Shown here: piece after piece, positions 44,646 through 55,726 of the stretch
Numbering within the stretch: position 1 is the first letter of the stretch
How the letters are laid out: each line of letters starts with the position of its first letter
Source: Chenopodium formosanum
Lineage: Eukaryota > Streptophyta > Magnoliopsida > Caryophyllales > Amaranthaceae
NCBI GenBank assembly: GCA_024500155.1
Contig: CM044871.1
Coordinates: forward strand, 33,540,728-33,604,727
Direction: 5' to 3'
Length of the DNA stretch: 64,000 nt
Notes under the pieces: generated by a model
Told to the model about the DNA's origin: nothing
The model's database searches: none
Seen by the model: the letters and a program-made list of their open reading frames with translations, nothing else
Program-made: the position numbers and the translations under genes

Positions 44646-46050
44646 TGACAGGGTAAAGTCGTATCCCACAACCAAAAGTATTACCTAAGTCCTCTAACTA
44701 ATGCAGATAGAGAAGTAGGGTCGAATCCATAGGAAAACAAGTCTTTCTACTCCTAATTAATTATTTTAATCTAAATTATCAAGGTAACCAATGTTGTTAT
44801 AATTAAAGAATATACTACGAAGATTATGATCAAGGAAAATAAAGTAGGGAGAAATTAAATATTAAAAGGCCTAGGGCGTAGGCTCACTAATAAACAATAT
44901 TCCAGGGCAAATCATAATAAGCAATCATCAAGCATTGATTAATCAGATTATAAAGGGCTTTCGCTACGTATTATAATCACGTAGTTAATTTACCGGTATT
45001 AGATCTCATATGTCGAATCTCGACTTAACCATTTATAAATTAGTCCGCCTATTGAAACTAAGCCTAAACATCAATTCTCATCTGTCGAATCTCGAATTAA
45101 TATTGCTAAAATCATACAATTAAATCTGGCCAAACCTAATTGCATAGCATTAAATCAATCAATAGGAAATTAACCAAGCATTGATAATCAACAATCACAA
45201 ATTTACCCCTTCATATTATTTATTAGATCCCCATAACCCCTAGAAATAAAACTACTCAAGCATAATTAAATCTAAACTAATCAAATGAATTAAGCAAGAC
45301 ATAATGAAAGAATTAAATAAAATAACTGGAATTAAATAAAATAACTTAAATAAAAAAAAAAAAAGAAATTGTTACTAAAAGAAATCTGGATTAATGAATA
45401 TAATTAAGAACAATGTTGAGAGAGTTTATGAGAGAGAAAATATTCTAATTAGAGAGAGAAAATCTAAAAGAGAAGGTAATAAAAAATTACGTACAAAAAT
45501 CGTACTTAAACATCCCTAAAACAAATCCTTAAACAAAACTAATCAGGTCCTTAGAAAAACACGCTCCCGATCAGGCGAATTGTCGCCCGATCAGGCCCGC
45601 CTTTTTTTACTACGCCCTTGTTGGTTTGCTGCGCCCGATCGAGCCTACGCTCACCCGATCGGGCGCGGCTTCTTCCTTGATGCTGATATGCGCGCGCCCG
45701 CCCGATCGGGTGTATGCTTGCCCGATCGGGATCGGCTTCTTCTTCGAGGCTTGGATTTCGATTGGGCTCGATTCCTCGGCCCAATCCGGATTTCCTCATC
45801 GGGTCTTGATTACTTGATCCAATTGCCCCGGTATCACATACCGAGCCCTTAATCACCGGCTCTCACCGGTCCTGGCTTTGTGAAAAATCCGAAAAGCGCT
45901 CTAAGTGTGCAATTTCCTACAAAAATTAAGCAAAACTACAAAAACACTAGAAAACACAAATTGGTAATAAAAGTGGCCCTACAGAGCCAAAAACACTACT
46001 AATTACGACCATGGGACGGGGGTAAAACACTATATAAATTGGACATATCA
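44646..46050 (-). repeat. 3' LTR of inner Athila
   Basis: On + TGACAGGGTAAAG ... GGACATATCA, 1405 bases. In element sense it starts TGATATGTCC. It carries six CCCGATCGGG-type palindromes (45564-45736) and a GGATTCGACCCT motif (reverse, 44717-44730). No canonical TATA is seen; the palindromes are followed by a CTCTCTC-rich leader. Confidence 0.9.
45564..45736. repeat. CCCGATCGGG palindrome array in LTR, 3 units
   Basis: Six copies of CCCGATC(G/A)(G/A)G in three pairs. Within a pair they are ~21 bases apart; pairs repeat every ~67 bases (45565, 45632, 45700). The 5' LTR has the same six at 56632-56803. The core CGCCCGATCGGGCG is its own reverse complement. Confidence 0.9.
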
Positions 46051-47675
46051 AACTCCCCCAAGCCTCATCAATGAACATGTAAAACATGCCTCATCCCAAT
46101 AAACAAAATTCAGCACAAACGATTCAAGATAAATCTAATGAACATGCTTCAATGTCAATCAATCTCATTCATCTAATCATCCTTCATCCCCAACAGTTGT
46201 CATGTAGAGCAAACCACATGAGCATATAGAATTCAAGACTAGTGCTCACACACTCAACTCTCATTTATGTGGTGAGTAAAAGATGTACGCGATCGCTCTC
46301 CAACCAACCCCTTTATTTGTGAACAATGCCCTCCCAACTCACACTCTCTTGTGTTTAAAACAATGAACGCTCAACCTTCGAGTCGACTCGAAATATGTCA
46401 AGTCATAACTTGCATTGATAAACAACACTTTCACATTCATACAACTCTTATGCACAAAGGTTGGAAGGTCTTTAAAGCTTGTAATGTAAGGATAGGGTAA
46501 AGGGTAGGATAAATTTAGGAAAATGTGAGAGTAAATCCATGCTTAAGGGAGGGATCCATATCCTAATAAAACCCAAGGTCACAACAAGTGATTACCAAAA
46601 CATCTCCAATCACAACTTAACTCCACAAAAGTTCACCTAACAATCATATACACAACACAATCCCAACAGTTACATATTCACTCACAAAATATGATAATAT
46701 GAAATAGAGTGAATTAAAATAAACTTTAAACTATCTATTCTTCTTCTTTCTTTTTTTTTTAAAAAAAAAACTTGAACTCTTTTTTTTCTTTTGAATTTTT
46801 TTTCTTCTTTTTTCTTCTTGAGCAACCTTCAAATAGAACATTTGAACATATGAAACAACTATTTTTTTTCTTTGCTCTTCTTTTTTTCTTTTTTACCTCA
46901 TATTGGAAATTTTCAACTTTGAAACACAAAACATCAATATTTTCCAATCATAATATCAAAGAACAATCACTCTTCTTTTATTCCCACATTTTGCAAATGA
47001 TATGCACACCACAACTCCCTCACCTCACCAACTAATAGCTCCCCCAAGCCAAGCTTGGGACTATTAACCAATGGGGCTCATATAGGCTTGTAATGTGGCT
47101 AAATAAACAATAAAAGGGCACAAGCAACAACATGGGTAACAAGAAGAGAACAAATTTATCTAATATCGTCTGAAGGCTTCCTAAGAGAACAAATGCCTTC
47201 GTCCTCCTCAATGTGCATAATATTGAGCTATACAAACATTACTAATAGTTGCAAACCAATACTCAAATTCATTGACATACCAGGAACTATCACACATTCC
47301 AAACCAAATCAACTAGTCAAGCACTATATTCACAAATAGTTGGCAAAATTGACGCATGTTTAGGAATCAAAACAATTAAACTTCAAATCATGATTAACAA
47401 ATTCACAAAGCTCATTATCATATATCAAGAGTCAAAATAATATTTTCTAAGTATGGGACACAGGGAAGCATGATTTACAATTCATTGGAAGGTATTTTTG
47501 AATTTTTTTAAAAAAATTATTTTTGTATTTTTTTCATAAAGGAAAGCAATAAAAACTACACTAGAAAAGAAATAAATAGAGAAAAGTGAGAGAGAGTTAC
47601 CATATATACAAGAAATCTCCCCCCAAGCCAAATCAAGCAATGCCCTCATTAACTTGGGAAGGTAACTAGGAGAAG
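46051..47675 (-). other. PPT and 3' untranslated region of inner Athila
   Basis: Reverse PPT AACTCCCCCAAGC at 46051. Further reverse PPT-like words CCCCCAAGCC lie at 47042 (CTCCCCCAAGCCAAGCTTGGG) and 47622. Poly-T/A tracts span 46745-46890. No open frame with a recognisable domain. Confidence 0.6.
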
Positions 47676-49258
47676 CTACTCCTCATCATCATCCATCCTC
47701 TCGTACCCTCCTCCATAGCTCGAGCCGGCACCACCCTGACTCGTTCCAGTACCACCATTACCCGAACCACCTGCAAAGTAGTTAGGGTTCACATTTCCTC
47801 CCATACCTCCAAAAGGAGCATCACCCCTATATCCATGGACTGAAAAAGAGTCCACATAAGTACCAAAAGCTCCGGGGGTGCAATACCCTCCTTGGGGGTA
47901 TTGGAACCAATCGGGTACTAATACCTCGGGGGAATAGCCCCTCGGCGTGCATAGTCATCGTACATCAGGTATAAACCCCTCCCGAGGTTCCTCTCTATAT
48001 GACCCACCCGACTATCCAAATTGTCTAACCTAGAATCTAGGTTTTGCACCATGCCCTCTACCCTCCCTTGCCCCATCTCTATACGGTCTAAGCTAGTTGA
48101 ATCCGAAAATCCGAGAAGTCATAAGGGACATTGGGGTCGATGTTGTAATCGACGGAGGAGGTGGGCATGCCATAGGTAAAGGGTTGGGGTAGTGGTTGGG
48201 GGTAGTGTGGTGAATGGTGTTGGGGGGAATGGTGGGGTTATGGTGAAAAGTGAGGTTCTTGACCCTCGCCTTGACCGTTTGTCTCGAATGTGTAAGAAGG
48301 CTTCCCCTTCTCAAATTTGGTCAAGGCGGGGTTGGGTAGGGTAAAAGCTTGGTCTCTCCTACCCAATTCCCGGCGGAATATCCACCAAGTCTCACTGCCC
48401 ATGGGTTGTACCCAGTTTAGGCTCCCTAAGTAAGCTAGGTCCATGAGGGTTGAACCCACTACTTTCCTATGCCCATTGGGTTGCATCCTAGGTGTTTAAT
48501 AGCAATATGGGTCACCAACCCCTCAAAATTGATATGCGCCCTAGACCTACGCGTTTCAGCCGCATTAGCCGCCCTTTGAAAGTGGTTGGCAATCCTATGA
48601 GGTATGTTTAATTTCTAAGCATTAGGGATCATATAGGATGCCAACAATTCTAGTTCATCCCTCCTCACGTTTGCTGGTTCATGCCTCCCAAAAATTGTGA
48701 GGCCGGCAAACTTTTGCCAAAACTTTAAGACGGGATGTTGAATCCACGTCCCTTTGGCGTGATGGAGGTTAATCAAACCCTCCCCGGTGATTCTCTTGTA
48801 GACCACAGAAATGTGGTCTTGGGAGGGTTCGATAGGATTGTCCAAATTTAGCTCAACAACTTCCCAAATTCTTTTAGAGTTAATCGCACATCGTTGTTTA
48901 GCAATCAGAATTGTACATGACTGATCAAAGCATTCATTTTAATAACATTAAAACTAGAAATAAATTCTAATGTCAAGTAATCATAAGTATCATGATGCAT
49001 TTGGAAGAAACCACTCATGCCTATACCCTTATATAATTTCTTTACATATTTATCAAAACATAATCTAGATAATGTAGGATGATGAACAAAACGGGTAGAG
49101 GTTACCTGCCTCTCGATGTGATTGAGCATCCTTGCCCGTTGTTCCGTTGAGGTGAAAACAACCTCCTCCCATCCCGGTATTTGAAGCTCCGGGTCGACCA
49201 TTGGTTGTTGTTGCCACAAACTTTCGCCCCTTTGTTGTCTAGATCGTTTGAAAGCCAT
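47676..49258 (-). pseudogene. Athila ORF in env position (ATHILA ORF-1 family), broken
   Basis: Starts MAFKRSRQQRGESLW at 49258. Blocks in three frames follow: GWEEVVFTSTEQRARMLNH (49180-49120), MDNPIEPSQDHISVV...GEGLINLHHAKGTW (48845 down) and MQPNGHRKVVGSTLM (48486 down). It ends in a Gly-rich tail and ERMDDDEE with a stop at 47676. This matches the Athila ORF downstream of pol that has been called env-like. I see no signal peptide, no clear fusion segment and no strong membrane anchor, so an envelope role is not supported here. At least three frame breaks. A 280-base CT-rich leader precedes it, and before that lies the palindrome array. Confidence 0.7.
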
Positions 49259-49540
49259 TTGTAGATAGAAATTTGGGTATTGAGGCTTTCTCTCTCTAAG
49301 GGTTTTAAGAAATTATGAGAGAAAGTGGGAGAAAATGGGTGAAAAATGTAGAGGAAGATGTGAGGATTAAGAATATGTAAAAATTTTAAGGTTTTGATGG
49401 ATTGAGAAGATCTTGGAAGGAAAGCGAGGTTGAAGGTTTGAAAATGGAGGTTTTAGAGAGAGAAAGTGTGAATAAAGAAGAAGAAGTAAGAAAGAAAAAG
49501 AAAAGAAAGGGGGATAAGGAGGAATTAATCCTCCGGAAAA
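49259..49540 (-). other. CT-rich leader of the env-position ORF
   Basis: In element sense: pyrimidine-rich with TTTCTCTCTCTAAAACC, like the LTR leader (ATTTTCTCTCTCTAATTAG). It runs from the palindrome array to the ATG. It could be the 5' UTR of a separate transcript or a splice-acceptor region. Confidence 0.4.
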
Positions 49541-49940
49541 TAGGCGCGCCCGATCGGGCGAATATTAGTTTCTTCTGGAATGTGTAGTGCACGCCCGATC
49601 GAGCGAACTCCGCCCGATCGGGCGCGAACACGAACCTCAAAATTGTGTGATTGCTCGCCCGATCGGGCGAGCTTCGCCCGATATTTCTTTTTGTGGCACT
49701 CGATTTCTCCAAATTTCCACCCGATCAGGCGGCCTCGCCCGATCAGGCGAAATTTCCCTTGATTTTCTTCCTCACTTGCGCACCCAATCGGTCGTGCCTC
49801 GCTCGATCGGGCGATGATAAGCTCCAATAAAATGCATATTTCACGCCTGATCGGGGTTCCTTGCCCGATCGGGCGAGAATCAGCTCGATTTTGACCCTTA
49901 GGTGTGCGCCTGATCGGGCGAGCCTCGCCCAATCGGGCCC
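49541..49940. repeat. Internal CCCGATCGGG palindrome array, 6.5 units of ~63 bp
   Basis: Thirteen copies (one a half site, 49675) of CGCCCGATCGGGCG or close variants. They lie in pairs 16-20 bases apart, recurring every 61-65 bases (starts 49547, 49611, 49675, 49736, 49801, 49862, 49926 and 49592, 49656, 49719, 49781, 49844, 49907). Spacers differ in sequence but keep their length. The pairing and near-equal period match the LTR arrays. It lies between integrase and the env-position ORF. Confidence 0.9.
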
Positions 49941-50180
49941 GTACCCAATCCAGAGCTTCTCTTTTCTTCGCCTTTTTCTCTTGAAAGCTCCGTACTTTAT
50001 GATCTAAAACCTGTACAAAACACTCATGAAAGGTAAAATTTAACTCTCCTTACCTCTCTAAAAATAAATAAAAAAATAAAAATAATGAAAAAATTAGTCT
50101 AGAAAGCAAGAAATACGGGTTGCCTTCCGCAAAGCGGTGGTTTATCTAGGTCCCGCACGGCCCTTTTACCACATTGAAGC

Positions 50181-51353
50181 TCATAGTGAATCATAACCGC
50201 TTAGGTGAAGTAATTCTACTGCACCAATGGTAGCCCCCTCAAGATATAGCTTGAGTCTTTGGTCATTAACCTTGAACTCGTTACCATGTTCATCGAAAAC
50301 CTCCACAGAACCGAATTTATTGGCCCTTTTTACAATAAAAGGACCCGACCACGTTGACCTCAACTTTCTAGGGAATAGTTTAAGTCGAGAGTTGAACACC
50401 AAAACTTTATTACCCTCTTTGAATTCTCTCAGAAGGATCATCTTGTCATTCCATCTCTTTGTCTTCTCCTTGTAGACACGAGCACTATCATAGGTCGTCA
50501 ACCTAAACTCATCGAGTTGGTTAAGTTGAAGTAACCTCTTTTCTCCCGCTAGTTTGGCATCAAAATTGGGCTCCTTAATAGCCCAATATGCCTTATATTC
50601 TAATTCGACCGGGAGATGACATGCTTTACCGTACACGAGTCTATATAGAGTAGTACCTATATGGGTCTTGAAAGCAGTTATGTACGCCCAAAGGGTGTCA
50701 TCCAACTTATCGCTCCAATCGTTCCTTGACTTTGCTACCACCTTCTCTAGAATGGCCTTGATCTCACGGTTAAAAACTTCAACTTGGCCACTAGTTTGGG
50801 GGAGGTAGGCTAAACCTTTCCTATGGTAGACACCATACTTTTTGAGGAGGGTGTCTAACTTCCGGTCATGAAAGTAAGATCCTTCGTCACATATTATCGC
50901 TCTAGGCACGCCAAATCTTTGAAAGATGGTCTTTTTGAAAAGTTTATGGACCACCTTGGCATCATTAGTAGGAGTAGCGATGGCCTCAACCCACTTGGAT
51001 ACATAGTCGACGGCGACAAGTATATAGCGGTTCCCTTTTGAAGAAGGGAACGGTCCCATGTAATCAACACCCAAAACATCAAAAATTTCAACTTCTAAAA
51101 TTCCGGTTTGAGGCATCTCATGTCGTCGCGAGATGTTGCCAGTCCTCTGGCAAGAGTCACAAGCCTGCACAAAAGTGTTAGCATCCTTAAACATTATAGG
51201 CCAATAAAAACCTGACTCATTAATCTTGGCCCCCATTTTAGTGGGGCCATGATGTCCTCCATATGGTGATGTGTGGCAACTAGTAAGCACACCGTGGACT
51301 TCCCATTCGGGAACACACCTGCGAAATAATCCATCTGCATACTCACGAAACAA
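50181..51353 (-). CDS. Integrase of inner Athila, open frame
   Basis: About 390 residues open without a break, in frame with RNase H upstream (one TAA at 51405 between them). HHCC finger: HTSPYGGHH (about residues 27-35) and CDSC (65-68). Catalytic core: D97 in GVDYMGPF, D156 in ICDEGSYF, E192 in GQVEVFNREI, with exactly 35 residues between the last two. The GPF/Y-type C-terminal part is WSGPFIVKRA...GSVEVFDEHG. No chromodomain, as expected for Athila. It inserts element cDNA in the nucleus. Normally made as the end of a Gag-Pol polyprotein, so the ATG used here is only the first in the frame. Confidence 0.9.
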   Translation of the reverse strand: MFREYADGLFRRCVPEWEVHGVLTSCHTSPYGGHHGPTKMGAKINESGFYWPIMFKDANTFVQACDSCQRTGNISRRHEMPQTGILEVEIFDVLGVDYMGPFPSSKGNRYILVAVDYVSKWVEAIATPTNDAKVVHKLFKKTIFQRFGVPRAIICDEGSYFHDRKLDTLLKKYGVYHRKGLAYLPQTSGQVEVFNREIKAILEKVVAKSRNDWSDKLDDTLWAYITAFKTHIGTTLYRLVYGKACHLPVELEYKAYWAIKEPNFDAKLAGEKRLLQLNQLDEFRLTTYDSARVYKEKTKRWNDKMILLREFKEGNKVLVFNSRLKLFPRKLRSTWSGPFIVKRANKFGSVEVFDEHGNEFKVNDQRLKLYLEGATIGAVELLHLSGYDSL

Positions 51354-51404
51354 AAAAGGATCATCCCAAAAATAATGTTTAACATTAGAAAGGAATTTCT
51401 TTTT

Positions 51405-52151
51405 TTATTTGTAAGACAAGTCAAGAGGTAGAGTGCCACCCATTAAATAATTAGAAAAGTTGGTATACCATGGGTGTTGCTCTACAACTGCATATAGGTT
51501 GTCATCAGGGAAAAAATCATCTATAGGAAGAGAATCCTTACCCTCATCATACCTGTTACGTGACAAGTGGTCTTCCACTACGTTCTCTGCTCCCTTTTTA
51601 TCTTTTATTTCTATGTTAAAATCTTGGAGCAAAAGAACACATCGGAGTAGCCTTGGCTTTAATTCCGCCTTAGCTATAAAGTACTTCAATGCTGCATGGT
51701 TAGTAAAAACAATGACTTTAGAACCAACAAGATATGATCTAAATTTTTCTAAAGCATATATAAAAGCAAGAAACTCCTTCTCTGTAGTGGCATAGTTGAC
51801 TTGGGCTTCATCCAAAGTTTTACTTGCATAATAAATAGCATGCAAAACTTTGTTCTTTCTTTGTTCGAGCACGACTCCTAGTGCAAAGTCACTTGCATCA
51901 CACATGATCTCGAAAGGAAAATTCCAATCGGGAGCACATATGATGGGTGCCGATATCAAAGCCTGCTTAATCCTGTAAAAAGCCTCAAGACACTCTGCAG
52001 TAAAAACAAAAGGAGCATCCTTGAGCAAAAGTTGAGTCAGTGGTTTAGCAATTTTAGAAAAATCTTTGATAAAGCGACGATAAAACCCCGCATGACACAA
52101 GAAACTTCTTACTCCCTTAACATTAACTGGGGGAGGTAATTGCTCAATCAC
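51405..52151 (-). pseudogene. RNase H domain of inner Athila
   Basis: Opens in the RT connection (VRSFLCHAGFYRRFIKDFSKIAKPLTQLL). RNase H motifs are MCDASDFALGVVL, YATTEKEFLAFIYALEKFRSYLVG, FTNHAALKYF and VVEDHLSR. The catalytic Asp in the usual TDHAAL motif is Asn here (FTNHAAL). Ends in a TAA at 51405. Same frame as the RT piece upstream and the integrase downstream. Confidence 0.85.
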
Positions 52152-52241
52152 TGAAATCTTAGCTTTTTCTACTTGTATGCCCTAATCAGATACAATGTGA
52201 CCTAGAACTACTCCCTCTGTCACCATATAGTGACATTTCTC

Positions 52242-53547
52242 CTAGTTTAGAACTAAGTTGCATTCTTCACATCGTTTTAAAATTTTAGCGAGATTAATTA
52301 GACATGAATTAAATGAAGAACCATACACGCCAAAATAATCCATAAAGACTTCCATAATAGACTCCATGAAATCAGAAAAGATGCTCATCATACAACGTTG
52401 AAATGTAGCGGGAGCATTACATAAACCGGAAGCAATTCTACGATATGAAAAAGTGCCATAAGGGCATGTAAAGGTTCGTTGTCTTTTCCTGATCTTCAAG
52501 GTGAATCGGAATTTGGAAAAATCCCGAATACCCATCCAAATAGCAAAAGAACTTATGGTTAGGTAACCTCTCAAGCATTTGATCTATAAAGGGGAGGGGG
52601 GAAGTGGTCCTTTTTAGTGGCGATATTAAGTCTATGATAATCAATACACATACGCCACCCTGTTAAAATCTAGTGGGAATTAATTCTTTTTTTTCATTAG
52701 TTATCACAGTCATCCCACCTTTTTTTGGCACTACCTGCACAGGACTTACCCACTTGGAGTCAGAAATAGGATAGATAATACCTGCATCAAGTAATTTCAT
52801 AACCTCTTTCTTGACTACTTCCTGCATGTTAGGATTCAATCTTCTTTGGGGTTGAATGCATGGCTTATAGTTATCCTCTAGATGTATCTTGTGCATAAAA
52901 AAAACAAGGCTAATACCCTTGAGATCATCAATACTGTACCCAATAGCTTTCTTATGGGTTTGAAGAACCCCTAGAAGTTGGGAAGTTGGTAGGTCATTAA
53001 GTGCAGTACTGATGATCACGGGATACAGTTCCTGTTCATCCAGAAAAATATATTTCAAATGAGAAGGGAGAGGTATTAGTTCAGGTTTCTTGACCTTTGC
53101 AGGTTTCGATTCCTGAACTAAATTTGCTACCTTCATTGTTTCCTTGGGGTCTAACTCTTTTAAAGAATGAGCTCTTTCAATAACCTGTACCTCATTACCC
53201 CAAACGCTTGCATTGTCAGTAGATAAATTCCCACAAACAATTTCCTCTAGGGGATCCCTTGCAAGAACCTGTGGCAAGCTATCATCACAAATATCGTCCA
53301 TTATATCAATTATATCAATATAACAAAAATTTTCCTCTAGCATAGGCCCTTTCAAAACTTTCCCTAGATTAAAAGTAATATTATCATCACCAACAGAAAG
53401 GGTTAGTTTGCCATTTTTCACATCAATTATGGCTCCTGAATTATGGAGAAAAGGCCTACCCAATATAATGGGTATTTGCGTACCCTCTGCCATGTCTAAA
53501 ACAACAAAATCAACAGGAATAAAAAATTTACCAACTCTGACAGGCAC
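52242..53547 (-). pseudogene. Reverse transcriptase of inner Athila, broken and lacking a catalytic Asp
   Basis: The protease tail (IPIILGRPFLHNSGAIIDV) and the RT entry (LLDAGIIYPISDSKWVSPVQVVPKKGGMTVI) lie in 53547-52663, ended by a stop. Next come FIDQMLERLPNHKFFCYLDGYSGFFQIPI and, after a frameshift near 52500, TFSYRRIASGLCNAPATFQRCMM. The catalytic box reads VFMDYFGVYG where the family has VFMDDFSVYG: the second Asp is Tyr (codon 52335-52337). Two more stops follow (52242 and about 52187). Even read through, this RT would lack an essential metal ligand. Confidence 0.9.
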
Positions 53548-53561
53548 ATCCTCTAAAATAC

Positions 53562-53966
53562 CTAGTGGTATTTTACAGAATGATCTGCCATTTGCAAAGT
53601 TATATTAGTAACTTTTAATTCTCTCATGTTAAGTTTAGCACAGACAGACAATTGCATAACACTGACACTGGCACCCAAATCACACAAAGCTTTATCAATA
53701 AAAACATTCCCTATATGACATGGGATAGAAAAACTATCGGGATCCTTTAATTTATGAGGGGATTTATTTTGCAATAGAGCGCTACACTCCTCTGTGAAAG
53801 CTACAATTTCTACTTCATTAAAGGCCCTTTTCCTAGTTAGAATGTCTTTCATAAATTTAGCATATGTAGGAACCTGAGTGATTAAATTAGTGAAAGGAAC
53901 TGTTACCTGCAGGTTTTTCACAACCTCTAAGAACTTACCGAATTGTTTGTCAAACTTATTCTTCAA
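53562..53966 (-). pseudogene. Protease region of inner Athila
   Basis: FTEECSALLQNKSPHKLKDPDSF leads to the active site ALCDLGASVSVM (retropepsin D-L-G-A-S, the Athila form) and LKVTNITLQMADHSV. The frame ends at 53562 and resumes, shifted, at 53547. Confidence 0.85.
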
Positions 53967-54002
53967 TTGTCTATTAGGGAACAGTAGTTTGATAACCAGG
54001 CT

Positions 54003-55627
54003 CTAAACATCTCCTCCCTTTTCCTGAGATTTACCCTGCAGAGAAACATTAGAAGGGTTAGTATTTGTTTGTAGCCCTACAGGGTTAGCAGGATTAGCGT
54101 TTGGTATAAAGGAATCTAGATCAGGAACTGGTCTATCTTCCTTCGGCATAGGAGGTCCATCATAAAGTGAATCACTCCTTAGAGTGATTTCATTGGCATG
54201 ATCTGTGGGATGGATAGGTTGTGATGGTAGAGCTCCATGCTGACGGGATTGTAGGGTATATGAAAGTTGTGCAATTTGATTATCCATGATTTTATTGTGG
54301 GCTAAAATAGAATCAATTTGTGCATCCCTACTCTCCATATGCTTTTTCATATTAGTAAGCATTGCTCTAATTTCTGTCATGGCAAGGTCAGAAGATGATG
54401 AGGGTGATGCTTGGCTTTTCTGGCCAGAATTTGGGTGGTAATATTTTTGCTGTGGTGGGGGTTGCTGATGTGGTTGTTGTGGAGGTGGAGGGTTTTGTAC
54501 ATTGGTACTCCGGTACAAAAGATATGGATGGTTCCGGTAACCAGCATTATAAGAGTTGGAATATGGGTTATTCTGCCTATAGGTTTGAAAGGCATTAACT
54601 TGTTCTCTGGAACTCCTACAATCTTGCTCCCAATGCCCTACAATTCCACAATTTTCACAAAAAGCTTCGTTGTTAGCAACATCAAAAACATTAGCTGCAG
54701 AGTTAGGAGTAGTAGTAAGATTATCTAATTTTTGACAAATAGACGTTAATTGAGCTTGCAAAAAGGATACAGAATCGACATTATGTTTTTCCTTTATTTG
54801 CAAACCCTCTCGGATTCCCGTATTGGGAATTGTGTATTTACATGTCTTCGATAACCTGTCCTGCATCGTCCACATTTAAGTTAATGAATGTCTTCGAAAG
54901 CTTGGATCAATTGCCATTGTGTTAGATTGTGGTGGGGGCATTCTCTCTGTAGATCCTTGAACCTCTCCCAAGCCTCATATAGCGTTTCGTCGGCCTCTTG
55001 AGCGAAGTTCTGAATAGCACTCCTTAGTACCGATGTTCTCTCTACAGGATAATATTTATTATAGAAATTCAAATCAAGAGTTTCCCAGTAAGTAATACCA
55101 AGTGCAGTTCTATTCAAACCATTAAACCATAATTTAGCTTTGCCACATAATGAAAAAGGAAAAAGAATCTCCCTGATTTGGTCTTGTGTGACCCCGGCTT
55201 GTCTAATGGTGTTGCAATACTGGCAAAAATCTGCAATGTGAAGATTAGGATCTTAACCCTTAGCTCCACTGAATTGCTTCCTCTCTATCATAGTGATAAA
55301 TTGGGGCTTGATTTCAAATTGAACTCCATCTAAAGCCGGAGTGGGAGTAAGGTCCAGGAAATCTGTGAGCTTCGGTTGCGAGTAGTCACTTAGTTTCTTT
55401 TGGGTCGTCATCTCTGATTCTGAATCTGAAGGAATTTCTGCGTCACTAGAATCAGAGGGAGGGTCTCTTTGACTATTGTCCTCCTCAGAACCCGCCAGAA
55501 TTTGTTTATAAATTTTCCTTTGCCTATGAAACGAGCGTTCGATCTCAAGATTAAATGGAATGTAACCTGATCTGGAACACCTGGGCATAAACAAGGAACT
55601 AAAAGACAAATACGAGAATTGCCTCAC
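54003..55627 (-). pseudogene. gag: Gag of inner Athila, broken
   Basis: Starts about 100 bases after the PBS (MRQFSYLSF or the internal MPRCSRSGY). There is an in-frame TAA at 55250-55252 before DPNLHIADFCQYCNTI, then FPFSLCGKAKLWFNGL and LYEAWERFKDLQRECPHH, the Athila capsid signature. A stop at 54881 and a frameshift follow. The nucleocapsid has one CCHC knuckle, CENCGIVGHWEQDC (about 54650-54610), then a Pro/Gln-rich linker, a coiled segment (MRAMLTN-like, AMTEIRAMLTNMKKHMESRDA) and NEITLRSDSLYDGP, the usual Athila lead-in to protease. Confidence 0.85.
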
Positions 55628-55702
55628 AGAACTAGCGTTCTCAGAGATAAAAGGGGATAATCTAGACTACAAAAAATACTCAGAAAATAAAAATAAAAGC
55701 GT

Positions 55703-55720
55703 TTCCCCGGCAACGGCGGC
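55703..55720 (-). other. Primer-binding site of inner Athila, tRNA-Asp type
   Basis: Minus strand GCCGCCGTTGCCGGGGAA, close to the Asp PBS TGGCGCCGTTGCCGGGGA; the first bases differ. It lies six bases from the 5' LTR. Confidence 0.75.
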
Positions 55721-55726
55721 AAATTT

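Noticed and set aside
47676..49258. True envelope gene (viral-type Athila)
   Set aside because: No signal peptide, clear transmembrane anchor or cleavage site can be read; only position downstream of pol supports it.
49386..49932. Open frames on both strands over the palindrome array
   Set aside because: The palindromes read the same on both strands and lack stops; Arg/Pro/Gly-rich translation is a composition artefact.
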